A DNA stretch of 64,000 bases from the NCBI RefSeq assembly GCF_002557795.1, contig NZ_CP023777.1:806001-870000 (forward strand), written 5' to 3'. Each line of letters opens with the position of its first letter. Position 1 is the stretch's first letter. The translations under genes and the position numbers were made by a program. Source of the stretch: Chitinophaga caeni (GTDB lineage: Bacteria; Bacteroidota; Bacteroidia; Chitinophagales; Chitinophagaceae). This document shows, in pieces, positions 19,896 to 28,537 of this stretch. The notes under the pieces were generated by a model. That model did not search any database and was not told the DNA's origin. It saw only the letters and a list, made by a program, of their open reading frames with translations.

Positions 19896-20663
19896 CTATT
19901 GTTTTTCAGCTAACTTATCAAGGAAGCCGTGTAAAATCTTGTTAAACTCTACGGGAACTTCCATCATGGCAGCATGGCCGCATTTATCGATAAAATGTAG
20001 TTCAGAATTTGGAATCAATTTTTTAAACTCTTCTCCAACCATCGGCGGGGTAATCGTATCATTCAACCCCCAGATAAGACAGGTAGGGGCTTGGATATCT
20101 CTCAATTCTTCACCCAGGTTATGACGGATTGCAGATTTAGCCAAGGCAATAATCTTAATTACCTTTAAGCGGTTACTGGTGATTTCAAACACGTCATCTA
20201 CCAATTCTTTCGTAGCGATGGCAGGATCATAGAAAGTAAGTTCCGTTTTCTTGCGGATGTATTCATAATCGCCGCGTTTAGGATATGTTTCCCCCATCCC
20301 GTTTTCAAATAAACCGGAGCTACCCGTTAAAATCAATGACTTCACATTTTCGGGGTGTTTCAAGATATACAGTAATGCTACGTGGCCGCCCAGGGAGTTA
20401 CCCAGCAAGTGCACATGGTGATAACCGCGGCTCTCTAAAAATTTGTGAACGTATTTTGCCAATCCGCTCACGGTTGTTTCCAGGATATTTAAATCAAACA
20501 GAGGCAATATAGGAACAACAACCCTATTATATTGCTTAAAATAGTCAATCAGATCCTTGAAATTACTCAAGGCTCCGAACAAGCCATGCAATAATACCAG
20601 CGGTTCTCCCTCTCCTTCTTCGATAAATTTAAACTTGCCCTGTGTTTTAATTTCGTAATCCAT
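19896..20663 (-). CDS. Alpha/beta hydrolase
   Basis: A 255-residue soluble esterase-like protein. The nucleophile elbow is LLGNSLGGHVALL with Ser90; the acid is probably Asp in WGLNDTITPP and the base His in DKCGHAAMMEVP. The oxyanion-hole motif LLHGLFG is at residues 24-30. There is no signal peptide. Substrate is unknown. It stands alone between a CBS protein gene and a CvpA gene. Confidence 0.88.
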   Translation of the reverse strand: MDYEIKTQGKFKFIEEGEGEPLVLLHGLFGALSNFKDLIDYFKQYNRVVVPILPLFDLNILETTVSGLAKYVHKFLESRGYHHVHLLGNSLGGHVALLYILKHPENVKSLILTGSSGLFENGMGETYPKRGDYEYIRKKTELTFYDPAIATKELVDDVFEITSNRLKVIKIIALAKSAIRHNLGEELRDIQAPTCLIWGLNDTITPPMVGEEFKKLIPNSELHFIDKCGHAAMMEVPVEFNKILHGFLDKLAEKQ

Positions 20664-20738
20664 TGCCTATGCTTAAAAGTCAATTTTGCGCTAAAATAAT
20701 TCTTTTTATGTATTCAAATAATCTTTGAATAGAATGTA

Positions 20739-21278
20739 TCAGGATGGAATTTTGTGGGCCAATTGCTCAAAAAATTCTTGAATGGCATCAAACATATCCC
20801 TAAATATAGGTAACACCTTTCCTAAACTATTGATTACAAATGGACCAATGGGTTCTATATAAGGATATACCACCGATTGCAATTTAGTATCCGGGGACAA
20901 CCAATACAACTGGTTTGCCCACCATAAAAGTACGCTGAAAACGATCGTATATAGGGCGCCGTAAAGCAGTATTCCACCGAGTTTATTAACCCAACCCATT
21001 AATCCAAGTTCCACGACCCGTTCCAGGAGAGTAGCGCCTATCCTGATGATGATCGCAATAGCGATGAAAATGACCAAGAAGGCTACAATTGGCCACCAGC
21101 GGGAAGGCATCCCGGATTGGGCTTGCAGGTATGTGGCAACCGCTGCACCCAGCTTCATCGCGGCAGCAATACCTAGTATAATTGCCAAAAAAGAAAATAT
21201 GGCCACGATCAATCCCCGGGAATACCCCTTGTAAATGGCAAATGCCATGATGACCGCAAATATGATGTCGATACCCAT
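20739..21278 (-). CDS. CvpA family membrane protein
   Basis: A 179-residue inner-membrane protein with four predicted transmembrane segments. The family opening DIIFAVIMAFAIYKGYSRG and the second-helix region FSFLAIILGIAAAMKLG match CvpA (colicin V production) proteins, whose physiological role in envelope homeostasis is still loosely defined. It is 37 bp downstream of the YqeY-like gene and may share its transcript. Confidence 0.88.
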   Translation of the reverse strand: MGIDIIFAVIMAFAIYKGYSRGLIVAIFSFLAIILGIAAAMKLGAAVATYLQAQSGMPSRWWPIVAFLVIFIAIAIIIRIGATLLERVVELGLMGWVNKLGGILLYGALYTIVFSVLLWWANQLYWLSPDTKLQSVVYPYIEPIGPFVINSLGKVLPIFRDMFDAIQEFFEQLAHKIPS

Positions 21279-21315
21279 TTTCGAAATGCTTGGTCGCCCG
21301 GTAAACCGGGGCCAA

Positions 21316-21768
21316 TTATTTAGCTAAAAGCTCTTTCACGATCGTAGAGATCATCTTACCATCTGCTTTACCGGCCAGCTCTTTGGTGGCAACGCCCATC
21401 ACTTTACCCATATCGGCAGGGGAGCTGGCGCCAGTTTTACCAATTATACCGGTAATGATGCCGCGTAACTCTTGTTCATCCAACTGTTTCGGTAAGAATT
21501 TCTCGATCACATCCAACTCTTCCTGTTCCTTCTTTGCGAGATCCTCCCTGTTTTGTTGTTGGAAAATTTCCAGGGAATCTTTCCTTTGCTTTGCCAGTTT
21601 CTGCAATAATTTGATCTCGTCTGCTTCATTCAATTCGCCATTTGCACCATCGGCAGTTTTTGCCAGTAGCAAGGCGGCTTTAATAGCTCTCAAAGCTCTC
21701 AATTCCGCTTCCTGCTTGCCCAGCATGGCTGTTTTAATTGCGCCGTTTATCGTTGTTTCTAATGACAT
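21316..21768 (-). CDS. GatB/YqeY domain protein
   Basis: A 150-residue cytoplasmic protein of the YqeY family, related to the tail domain of amidotransferase GatB, which binds tRNA. Typical segments are ALRAIKAALLLAKTA, LQKLAKQRKDSLEIFQQQ and FLPKQLDEQELRGII, ending in the ADMGKVMGVATKELAGKADG helix. Length is standard. The free-standing protein has no proven role. Confidence 0.92.
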   Translation of the reverse strand: MSLETTINGAIKTAMLGKQEAELRALRAIKAALLLAKTADGANGELNEADEIKLLQKLAKQRKDSLEIFQQQNREDLAKKEQEELDVIEKFLPKQLDEQELRGIITGIIGKTGASSPADMGKVMGVATKELAGKADGKMISTIVKELLAK

Positions 21769-21832
21769 TGGATTAAATTTACTATCTTAAAATACTGAAA
21801 ATGTAATAATTAAAGAATAAATAATTCATTAA

Positions 21833-22186
21833 TTATTGTTGACCTTGCGTTTCGTTCTTAAGTTTCTCCTGGAATTTTTGATAAAAATCCTTGGCGAACT
21901 TGCGCATATCTTCTGCCATATCATGGTAAGGAGTAGCCCTGTTGTAGGTGTCGGCCATCGTCATCATGGTTTGATAGAAAAAGTCAGCCATTTCATCTAC
22001 CATCATAGCTTTCGTCCACAGGTCAATCCTGAGGGCGGTTTTATCGGCGCCGTCCCAGAAAGCGAGCATCATAGCCTTGGCTTTGTTCATTCTTTCCCCG
22101 GCACCTTCAGCGCTCCATTCCAATTGCTCAGGCACCCGTTGATCATCCAAGGTTACCTTTATCTCGATGTTTGAAGTTTTTCCCAT
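21833..22186 (-). CDS. gldC: Gliding-motility-associated protein GldC
   Basis: A 117-residue protein matching GldC, which is required for efficient gliding in flavobacteria. The matches are MGKTSNIEIKVTLD, VPEQLEWSAEGAGE, MLAFWDGADKTALRIDLWTK, MVDEMADFFYQT and MADTYNRAT. The ATG at 22186 is used: the frame open upstream to 22345 adds 53 unconserved residues that run into the next gene's 3' end. No signal peptide is seen, so it is cytoplasmic or peripheral. It supports a gliding Bacteroidota host. Confidence 0.9.
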   Translation of the reverse strand: MGKTSNIEIKVTLDDQRVPEQLEWSAEGAGERMNKAKAMMLAFWDGADKTALRIDLWTKAMMVDEMADFFYQTMMTMADTYNRATPYHDMAEDMRKFAKDFYQKFQEKLKNETQGQQ

Positions 22187-22238
22187 TATTTCAATTTTGA
22201 AAGGCAAAAATAAGATTTTGTTACAGGCTTTGCTAATC

Positions 22239-23321
22239 CTAGCCTTCTTGCAAGGTTTCCAGGATGTTATTGGCAGCATCTCGCCAGGAAGGGAAATTAT
22301 TCCCGGTAGGCAACTGTTGTAATATTTTTGCCCTGAGGTGTTCATCTTTATATATGGCGCCTATTTTTTCCGCTAAATCGTTGATGTCGCCCGGTACAAC
22401 ACGCAATGCGCCATTCTTCCCGATTTCCGCGGCAGCCGATCCATTTGTAACGACCAATGGAACCTCCGTAGCGGCGGCAATATAAACCGGCAAGGCCATG
22501 CCGTCATTTCCCGCGACGTGAACCATGGCATAAGCGCCTGCAATAATTTTTGAAAGCTCTGCTGCCGTCACATCTTGGAGGCACTTCACTTCATCCCGGA
22601 AACGGTATGTTTTAAGTGATTCCATTATCTCGGCGCCGGCGGCACTAACACTACCCACGATCACTAGCTTCATACTACTGCGCATCCGCTTCTTGAAAGC
22701 TGAGAACGCCTTCAACAAGGGGATAATATTATTTTTAGGATGGATACTACTTACTACTACAAAATATTCTGCGGCATTGGCATATTTCTGTTTCAGCGCC
22801 TGTCTCTCATCCCAATCCAGCGGCGCCAACCCGGCAGGTACGCCCGGCGCAACCACCGTAACTTTACCTTCCATTGCTGGAAAGGCTTGCAACACCTGCT
22901 GTTTCATGTATCCCGAGAAAACAATGATCCCTTCATATAATGGCAAATGCTTCTTCGCCTTTTCAGATTGTAGGATACCTGGGAAGTACATCAATGCCAG
23001 GTAAGCTTTGCGGCCCGCCTTGATAGGGTAGATAAAATCGATACAAAATAATATGTCCGGCTGGTATTGCTTCATTGCATTGGGCCAATGTAGCGATTGC
23101 TGTAGCAGCCTACCTAATCCGCTGCCGGTGTTTCCTTTCACCAAGCTTTGCCGCAGGTTCGAAGGCATCGGGGCAGCAAATTGAAAGCTGGCATCCGTAA
23201 GGATATTCCAATCATTTGCGGGATTTTGGCCGGCTAATGATTGCAATAATAATGTACTAGCTAAACCGGTATCGGCAATATGATCTTCAGCAATATGAGG
23301 AGCTATAACGGCGATTCGCAT
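22239..23321 (-). CDS. Glycosyltransferase family 4-like protein
   Basis: A 360-residue soluble GT-B fold protein. The C-terminal half shows the family core: YFVVVSSIHPKNNIIPLLKA (start of the donor domain), KLVIVGS, and DGMALPVYIAAATEVPLVVT with the region where GT4 enzymes bind the sugar nucleotide (E in ATEVP). The N-terminal half begins MRIAVIAPHIAEDHIADTGL. It probably transfers a hexose to a cell-surface glycan; acceptor unknown. It ends 53 bp before gldC. Confidence 0.85.
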   Translation of the reverse strand: MRIAVIAPHIAEDHIADTGLASTLLLQSLAGQNPANDWNILTDASFQFAAPMPSNLRQSLVKGNTGSGLGRLLQQSLHWPNAMKQYQPDILFCIDFIYPIKAGRKAYLALMYFPGILQSEKAKKHLPLYEGIIVFSGYMKQQVLQAFPAMEGKVTVVAPGVPAGLAPLDWDERQALKQKYANAAEYFVVVSSIHPKNNIIPLLKAFSAFKKRMRSSMKLVIVGSVSAAGAEIMESLKTYRFRDEVKCLQDVTAAELSKIIAGAYAMVHVAGNDGMALPVYIAAATEVPLVVTNGSAAAEIGKNGALRVVPGDINDLAEKIGAIYKDEHLRAKILQQLPTGNNFPSWRDAANNILETLQEG

Positions 23322-23402
23322 CTTTCTCTAATTCTTATTCCATTTTGGAAAAACGACACAAACCTACGTTAAAATGGCTAAATCAAGCTATTTTTCGAAG
23401 CT

Positions 23403-23831
23403 TTATTGTACTTTATTCCAGGTTCCGAATTGTAAGGTAACCGTGTTACCGGGCTTTGAAACCGAGGTCACTTTTACCGTAACCTGTACCAGCTTTAAAC
23501 TAGTAAGATCTTTGAGGGTAAACGAAGTGCTCTTTTCAGAAGTTGTTATCGGCCCATCCTGCGGAATCATGGTGTTCTGCGGTGTTTCCATAGCCGTAAC
23601 TTCAATCGTTACACCCCCGGGGGGCATTTCGGAGGTAATGTTAATCGTAATATTATGGGTCGTTCCCTGCGTGGCGTTCATATCACTATCCACGATGACC
23701 CCGTCGATCGTAACGGCAAGATCTTTTTCTACGGGTTTGGGCTTAGCTTTATCTTTCTTGCTACAAAAACTGCAAGACAAGCCAATAAATAGGCAGGCAA
23801 AAATGGTTTTCAAATATGGTTGTATGGACAT
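23403..23831 (-). CDS. Putative lipoprotein of unknown function
   Basis: A 142-residue secreted protein. The N-terminus is a lipoprotein-like signal (TIFACLFIGLSC, Cys about residue 20), followed by a Lys/Pro-rich linker and a single beta-rich domain of about 105 residues that looks immunoglobulin-like (NITINITSEMPPGGVTIEVT, VTVKVTSVSKPGNTVTLQFG). Start is placed at the second ATG (23831); 23840 is equally possible. No family was recognised. Confidence 0.65.
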   Translation of the reverse strand: MSIQPYLKTIFACLFIGLSCSFCSKKDKAKPKPVEKDLAVTIDGVIVDSDMNATQGTTHNITINITSEMPPGGVTIEVTAMETPQNTMIPQDGPITTSEKSTSFTLKDLTSLKLVQVTVKVTSVSKPGNTVTLQFGTWNKVQ

Positions 23832-23897
23832 AATTGGCAATTGATATACTAAAATTACTAATTTTTAATATTTATACTATGACAATTTCATCCTTGC

Positions 23898-25046
23898 TTA
23901 TAATTTCCCTTTAACATCCAGGGCATCCCTCAAGCCATTACCCAGGAGGTTAAAGGCAAGCACTAATATCATGATTGCGAAACCCGGCGCTAGGGCCAAC
24001 ATAGGGTTATGGGTGATGATAAAATTGTAATTCTCCTTGATCATTAGCCCCCAGGAAGGTTGGGGAGGTTGTACCCCGACTCCCAGGAAACTTAACCCGG
24101 CCTCTACTACTATAGCCGTTGCAAAATTACTTGCTGCAACAACCATTACAGGGCCCAGTATATTCGGTAATATATGTTTCAGAATAATCCTTGAATGACT
24201 ATACCCGAATGCCCTTGTAGCTTCTACAAATTGTAACTCGCGGATAGAAAGCACTTGTCCCCTGATAATCCTCGCTACGCTTACCCACATCGTTAACCCG
24301 ACGGCAATAAATACTTGCCAAAAACCTTTACCCAATGAAAGCGTGATCGCGAATACCAACAAAAGCGTCGGCAAGGCCCAAATAACATTTATAAACCACA
24401 TTACCAGGTCATCCAACCAGCCACGCACATAACCGGCGATAGCGCCTAAAAAAACGCCGATCGACAGCGATATCAATACGGCAATGCAGCCGACGCCCAA
24501 GCTAACCCTTGTTCCCAATAAAAGCCGGCTCAATATATCGCGGCCAAACTTATCGGAACCTAGCCAATAGGTAAAATGATGTATCTTTTTCAATACCTGC
24601 TGACGCAAGGCCAGGCTATCGGTCACCTTGGTATATTGCCTTCCGTAAAGTACCCGTGTCAATGGATATGCTTGCGTTGCGGATAAACTTTCATCTACAT
24701 ATTTTTCGACGATGATCGAATCATTTTGGAAACGGTATGATTTTACCGGTATCCAAATGTCCGGCGACTCCTGGCCAAACAGTAACCGCTGTAAAAAACC
24801 GGCCTCTTCAATATCCCTTTCTTTTTTTAAGGCCAGCATATCGATGGAAAAACCGGGCTTCTGACCGCTAACTTCCAATACCATCCGGTTGGCCGCCGGT
24901 GTACCATCCGGCGCAATAAAATAAGCAAATATGCCGATGATGAAGCTTAGCCCGATAACGAATAAGCCGACGAGGGCAGCTTTGTTCTTCCTTAGCCTTC
25001 TCCAAGCCAACAGGGTCGATGATATATTTTCAGAAGTCGAGGACAT
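23898..25046 (-). CDS. OppC-type ABC transporter permease
   Basis: A 382-residue inner-membrane permease of the dipeptide/oligopeptide/nickel importer class. After a first membrane helix (LVGLFVIGLSFIIGIFAYF) comes a periplasmic segment of about 120 residues, longer than in enterobacterial OppC. The standard core then follows: LGSDKFGRDILSRLLLGTR and the EAA-like coupling helix (FVEATRAFGYSHSRIILKHI). It ends GNGLRDALDVKGKL. The partner OppB permease, ATPases and binding protein are not adjacent. The substrate cannot be inferred. Confidence 0.9.
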   Translation of the reverse strand: MSSTSENISSTLLAWRRLRKNKAALVGLFVIGLSFIIGIFAYFIAPDGTPAANRMVLEVSGQKPGFSIDMLALKKERDIEEAGFLQRLLFGQESPDIWIPVKSYRFQNDSIIVEKYVDESLSATQAYPLTRVLYGRQYTKVTDSLALRQQVLKKIHHFTYWLGSDKFGRDILSRLLLGTRVSLGVGCIAVLISLSIGVFLGAIAGYVRGWLDDLVMWFINVIWALPTLLLVFAITLSLGKGFWQVFIAVGLTMWVSVARIIRGQVLSIRELQFVEATRAFGYSHSRIILKHILPNILGPVMVVAASNFATAIVVEAGLSFLGVGVQPPQPSWGLMIKENYNFIITHNPMLALAPGFAIMILVLAFNLLGNGLRDALDVKGKL

Positions 25047-25406
25047 CAATTATAAATACTTAAAAGTAACAAGTTATAAAAATAGGATGGCATTTTCGTC
25101 CTATTCAATAACTGGCGTTAAATCCCGGTAAAAAATAAAAATGCAAATAATTATAAAGGGGTTGAAATATTGATGTAAATTTAAATACAATACATAATAC
25201 CCTATTACCTATTGCCTAGCTGACAGCATGCTGCCAAACCCTTGCAGTGATTGAGTTTCAGGTGAATGAATGCATAGTAACACATATTTTTTATCTGTTT
25301 AATTTGTCGTAATTTCTAGTAAAGACACACGCTATCCAACGAAGACTAAGAGACACGTCAACTTAAACCACTTTAGACCGAATCGTTAACCAAAAACTAT
25401 CATACT
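25047..25406. other. Divergent intergenic region before terpene synthase
   Basis: AT-rich spacer between divergent genes. A 10-bp palindrome CAGCATGCTG (25224-25233), nearly 14 bp with one mismatched edge, is the only notable motif and could be an operator. No complete promoter could be assigned. Confidence 0.4.
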
Positions 25407-26411
25407 ATGTCAATGTCAACAATCCAATTGCCGGAAATCTATTGCCCATTCCCGAGCAAAATCAGTCAATTTGCCCAACAAGCAGAATTACACACGGCAG
25501 AATGGGTCAAGCATTTCGGTCTTGTTAATTCTGAAAAAGCTTGGAAGAAGTTCCACCGTGCCCGGTTCGCCGCTCTTTCAGCAAGGGCTTTCCCTACTGC
25601 CGATCCCTATGAACTGTTCATCGCCGCCGACTTTAACACCTGGCTTTTTATGCTGGACGATCAAAACGATGAAATGAAGTTCGGCAAGGTTGATTTCCTG
25701 GATATGATCATCCAGATTGTCACCAATATTTTGAAAGGTAAAACGATGGTAGTACCGCCGGATGGGGAAGGCTTAGCTGCCAGCTTTAGCGACCTCGTTT
25801 CCCGCATGAAAAAAATCAGTACACCGGATTGGGATGTACGTTTTAACCAAAGCATGATCGATTACCTGGAGGCTTGTAGTTGGGAAGCAGAAAACAGGGT
25901 ACAGCATATGGTTCCAAGCGTAAAAGATTATGTTGAAAAAAGACCTTACACCGGCGCATTATATGCCGACATCGAATTGATCGAAGTGCTGGAAAAAATT
26001 TACTTGCCCGATGAAGTCCGTTTACATCCCGATGTGCAACAGTTAGCGCTCAGTTGCAATAACGTGGTATGCTGGGCTAATGATTTATTCTCTTTGGCAA
26101 AAGAGTTGAAACATCATGACGTTCACAACCTGGTCATAGCATTACAACATGAACATCAATCCAGCTTGGATGAAGCAATTGCTAAAGCCGCGGTGATGCA
26201 CGATGCAGAAGTACAAAAATTTATCAACACCAGTTTGCATTTGCCCAACTTCGGACCAGCCTTAAATATAGAGTTGGAAAGATATATCGACATACTACGT
26301 TCATGGATGCGGGCCAACCTAGATTGGAGTTTTAGCGACACTGCACGCTATGCTATGAACATCAAGGAAACGGCCAATGGCAAATGGGCACTTTCCCATG
26401 TTGAGGAATAA
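25407..26411 (+). CDS. Class I terpene synthase
   Basis: A 334-residue cytoplasmic cyclase that ionises a prenyl diphosphate and cyclises the carbocation. The metal-binding motifs are intact: DDQND at residues 84-88 and the NSE triad NDLFSLAKE at 225-233. A candidate pyrophosphate-sensing Arg lies at 179 (EKRPYTG) and the C-terminal RY pair in DTARYAMN. The size is that of bacterial sesqui- or diterpene synthases. No prenyl diphosphate synthase, P450 or methyltransferase is adjacent, so it works as a lone gene; it has its own terminator. Product unknown. Confidence 0.93.
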   Translation: MSMSTIQLPEIYCPFPSKISQFAQQAELHTAEWVKHFGLVNSEKAWKKFHRARFAALSARAFPTADPYELFIAADFNTWLFMLDDQNDEMKFGKVDFLDMIIQIVTNILKGKTMVVPPDGEGLAASFSDLVSRMKKISTPDWDVRFNQSMIDYLEACSWEAENRVQHMVPSVKDYVEKRPYTGALYADIELIEVLEKIYLPDEVRLHPDVQQLALSCNNVVCWANDLFSLAKELKHHDVHNLVIALQHEHQSSLDEAIAKAAVMHDAEVQKFINTSLHLPNFGPALNIELERYIDILRSWMRANLDWSFSDTARYAMNIKETANGKWALSHVEE

Positions 26412-26458
26412 GGATTTTCCAGGTAGCAAGTAAAGGATTTGTTCTTATGTATCCCGGG

Positions 26459-26500
26459 GTTGCAGCGCTTTGTATAAATGAAGCGCTGCAACTTCATTTT
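26459..26500 (+). terminator. Terminator after terpene synthase
   Basis: A perfect 12-bp stem (26459-26470 with 26481-26492), 10-nt loop, followed by a T-rich stretch. It also separates the convergent GT2 gene. Confidence 0.75.
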
Positions 26501-26505
26501 TCCTA

Positions 26506-27645
26506 TTATTGCACGGTGCGGCCCTTCCATTCATAACTTCCGAACTTACCGAGCCATCCCGCGGAGATAACATACAAGATGTGGAACGGTTGCCCTGCAA
26601 TAAACCACTTCAACAAATGTTCTTGTGAAAAGAAACTCGCGATAGGGTATAAAAAGAATAATTCAACGATGATCTTCAGGATCATTAAACCCAGTAACCA
26701 TGACCATAGCAATGGCTGAAAGATGGCGGCAATAAACAAGATCAACAGGCTCAAATTCCAAAAATACACCAGCGCCAAAACCCTGGTAATACGTTTATCC
26801 TCATATTTATCAGCCTTAGAAGACCACCTGATCCTTTGATTCATAAAGCCTTTCACAGTATCTACCGGCAAGGTACGTACGATAGCGTCCTTATTTTTTA
26901 AATACAATACCCCCTTCGGGTAAGCATTATAAATTTTATACATCAACAACATATCATCACCCGAAGCGATCATATCAATCCCTTTGAAGCCGCCAACCTC
27001 TTCGAAAGCTTCCCTCTCATAAGCCAAGTTAGCGCCATTGCACATCGTACCGCTTTGTAAGTAAGCCATGGCGCCCGTAATGCCCTGCATCGTTGTAAAA
27101 TCTAACGATTGCAAGCATTTAAAGAAATTATCCTCCCCGTAAAAGCAAACGGGGGCGGCAATAAATTTGGGCTGGGCTTCTTCATAATAAGCAACGATCG
27201 TTTCCAGCCAACGTTCTCCCATAATGCAATCTGCATCCGTTGTAACGATCAAGGTACTCTTCGAAGTTTGCACGGCAAGATCGATAGCCTTCTTTTTATA
27301 GGCATTCAGCCTTTCATCCGGATTCAGTCGATCCGAAAGCTTGATCAAACGCTTATTTGGCATCGGGTGAAGATCCACTAAACCGGCAGTATTATCCGTC
27401 GAAAAATCATCTACAACCACCACTTCGAATAAGCTAGCCGGGTATGTTTGCGACTGTAAGGCATCCAGCAGTGCCGGGATGTTGGCCGCTTCATCCCTCG
27501 CGGGAATTATGATGCTAACGGTAGTATTATAATTGTTTTGCCGGGGATGAAATTCCGGTAATTTCACCCAACCGTATCGATAGGTAAGAATTAATACGAC
27601 ATACAAAAATGCCAAACCCAACGTAATAATCAGCAACACGTTCAT
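26506..27645 (-). CDS. Family 2 glycosyltransferase, membrane-bound
   Basis: A 379-residue processive-type GT2. It has one N-terminal membrane helix, then the GT-A domain with SIIIPARDEAANIPALLDAL, EVVVVDDFSTDNT, the DxD-like TTDADC and the acceptor/processivity motif QRIRW. Three C-terminal membrane helices follow (YFWNLSLLILFIAAIF and beyond). Such enzymes build exopolysaccharide or glycolipid. The gene is 10 bp downstream of an alpha/beta hydrolase gene on the same strand and is likely translated with it. Confidence 0.9.
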   Translation of the reverse strand: MNVLLIITLGLAFLYVVLILTYRYGWVKLPEFHPRQNNYNTTVSIIIPARDEAANIPALLDALQSQTYPASLFEVVVVDDFSTDNTAGLVDLHPMPNKRLIKLSDRLNPDERLNAYKKKAIDLAVQTSKSTLIVTTDADCIMGERWLETIVAYYEEAQPKFIAAPVCFYGEDNFFKCLQSLDFTTMQGITGAMAYLQSGTMCNGANLAYEREAFEEVGGFKGIDMIASGDDMLLMYKIYNAYPKGVLYLKNKDAIVRTLPVDTVKGFMNQRIRWSSKADKYEDKRITRVLALVYFWNLSLLILFIAAIFQPLLWSWLLGLMILKIIVELFFLYPIASFFSQEHLLKWFIAGQPFHILYVISAGWLGKFGSYEWKGRTVQ

Positions 27646-27655
27646 GCAGGAATGT

Positions 27656-28456
27656 TTATAAATATTGCTTTAAGATAATACCCAGCTCATGATCCACCAA
27701 CTGGTGCCCTTTATCTAAGACAATCACCTGGCAAGGAAAACTCCCATCAGCAAATTTTCTGCCAAGAATAGGAGGTATTACCCGGTCGTATTTACCAAAA
27801 AACAGGAATGTTTGAATATGATGGCTAGCCAGCAAGCGTTTACATCTCTTTTTTCGCGGCATCATATGCCTAAGAATCGTCCATACTTTATAGACTTGTT
27901 CCCGCTTTTGCAGATCATTCATATTTAATAAAACAAATTTATAGACACTTTCGTTGAGCAGTTTCCATTTCCGCAACCGTGTAAGAAGCCGGAAGAAAAA
28001 AGCGGGGTGATAAGTATTGTATTTAAACACTTTATTTCCCAGCTTGGTTTGGGTAGCGATCATATGCCAGGGGTTATTCTTGAGGCCATCGGCAGCAGCA
28101 AGGAAGAGTTGGTCGATTTGATCTGCCATCAATTCTACGACGCAAAGAGATATTCTCCCGCCCATGCTATATCCGAAAAGTGAAAATTTTTCAAATCGAA
28201 ACCTGGTTAACAATTGCCCGATCCATAGGGCCAGGTCACTTTTTTCAAGGGGCCTTTCTTCCCGCCAAACCGTTTTCCCATGTAAAGGCAGATCGATGGC
28301 CAAGAGTGTAAATACATCACCCAAAGCGCTTGCAAACTCGCTAAAATGCCTGGCACTTTCCCCGAATCCATGAAAGCAAATCAACAGCCGCGATCCTTGT
28401 CCGAACCGGGCCACATGTATTTTGCTTGCCATATGATCCAAGAATAAAGTTTCCAT
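27656..28456 (-). CDS. Alpha/beta hydrolase
   Basis: A 266-residue soluble hydrolase. Motifs: oxyanion region CFHGFGESARHF, nucleophile elbow LFGYSMGGRISL, acid in FFGKYDRVIPP, and a histidine near the end in DKGHQLVDH. The ATG at 28456 is used; the frame opens at 28483 but adds hydrophobic residues without a signal cleavage pattern. It is upstream of a GT2 gene by 10 bp, so a role in glycolipid or menaquinone-type metabolism is possible but unproven. Confidence 0.83.
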   Translation of the reverse strand: METLFLDHMASKIHVARFGQGSRLLICFHGFGESARHFSEFASALGDVFTLLAIDLPLHGKTVWREERPLEKSDLALWIGQLLTRFRFEKFSLFGYSMGGRISLCVVELMADQIDQLFLAAADGLKNNPWHMIATQTKLGNKVFKYNTYHPAFFFRLLTRLRKWKLLNESVYKFVLLNMNDLQKREQVYKVWTILRHMMPRKKRCKRLLASHHIQTFLFFGKYDRVIPPILGRKFADGSFPCQVIVLDKGHQLVDHELGIILKQYL

Positions 28457-28537
28457 AATTTTAACATTCGCAATGATAATCAACTTTTGCCATTTGCTGC
28501 AATATCCTTAAATTACATTAGACCAAAAACACCAAAG

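Noticed and set aside
22187..22345. 53-residue N-terminal extension of GldC
   Set aside because: Not similar to GldC proteins and overlaps the upstream gene's 3' end; the ATG at 22186 gives the standard N-terminus.
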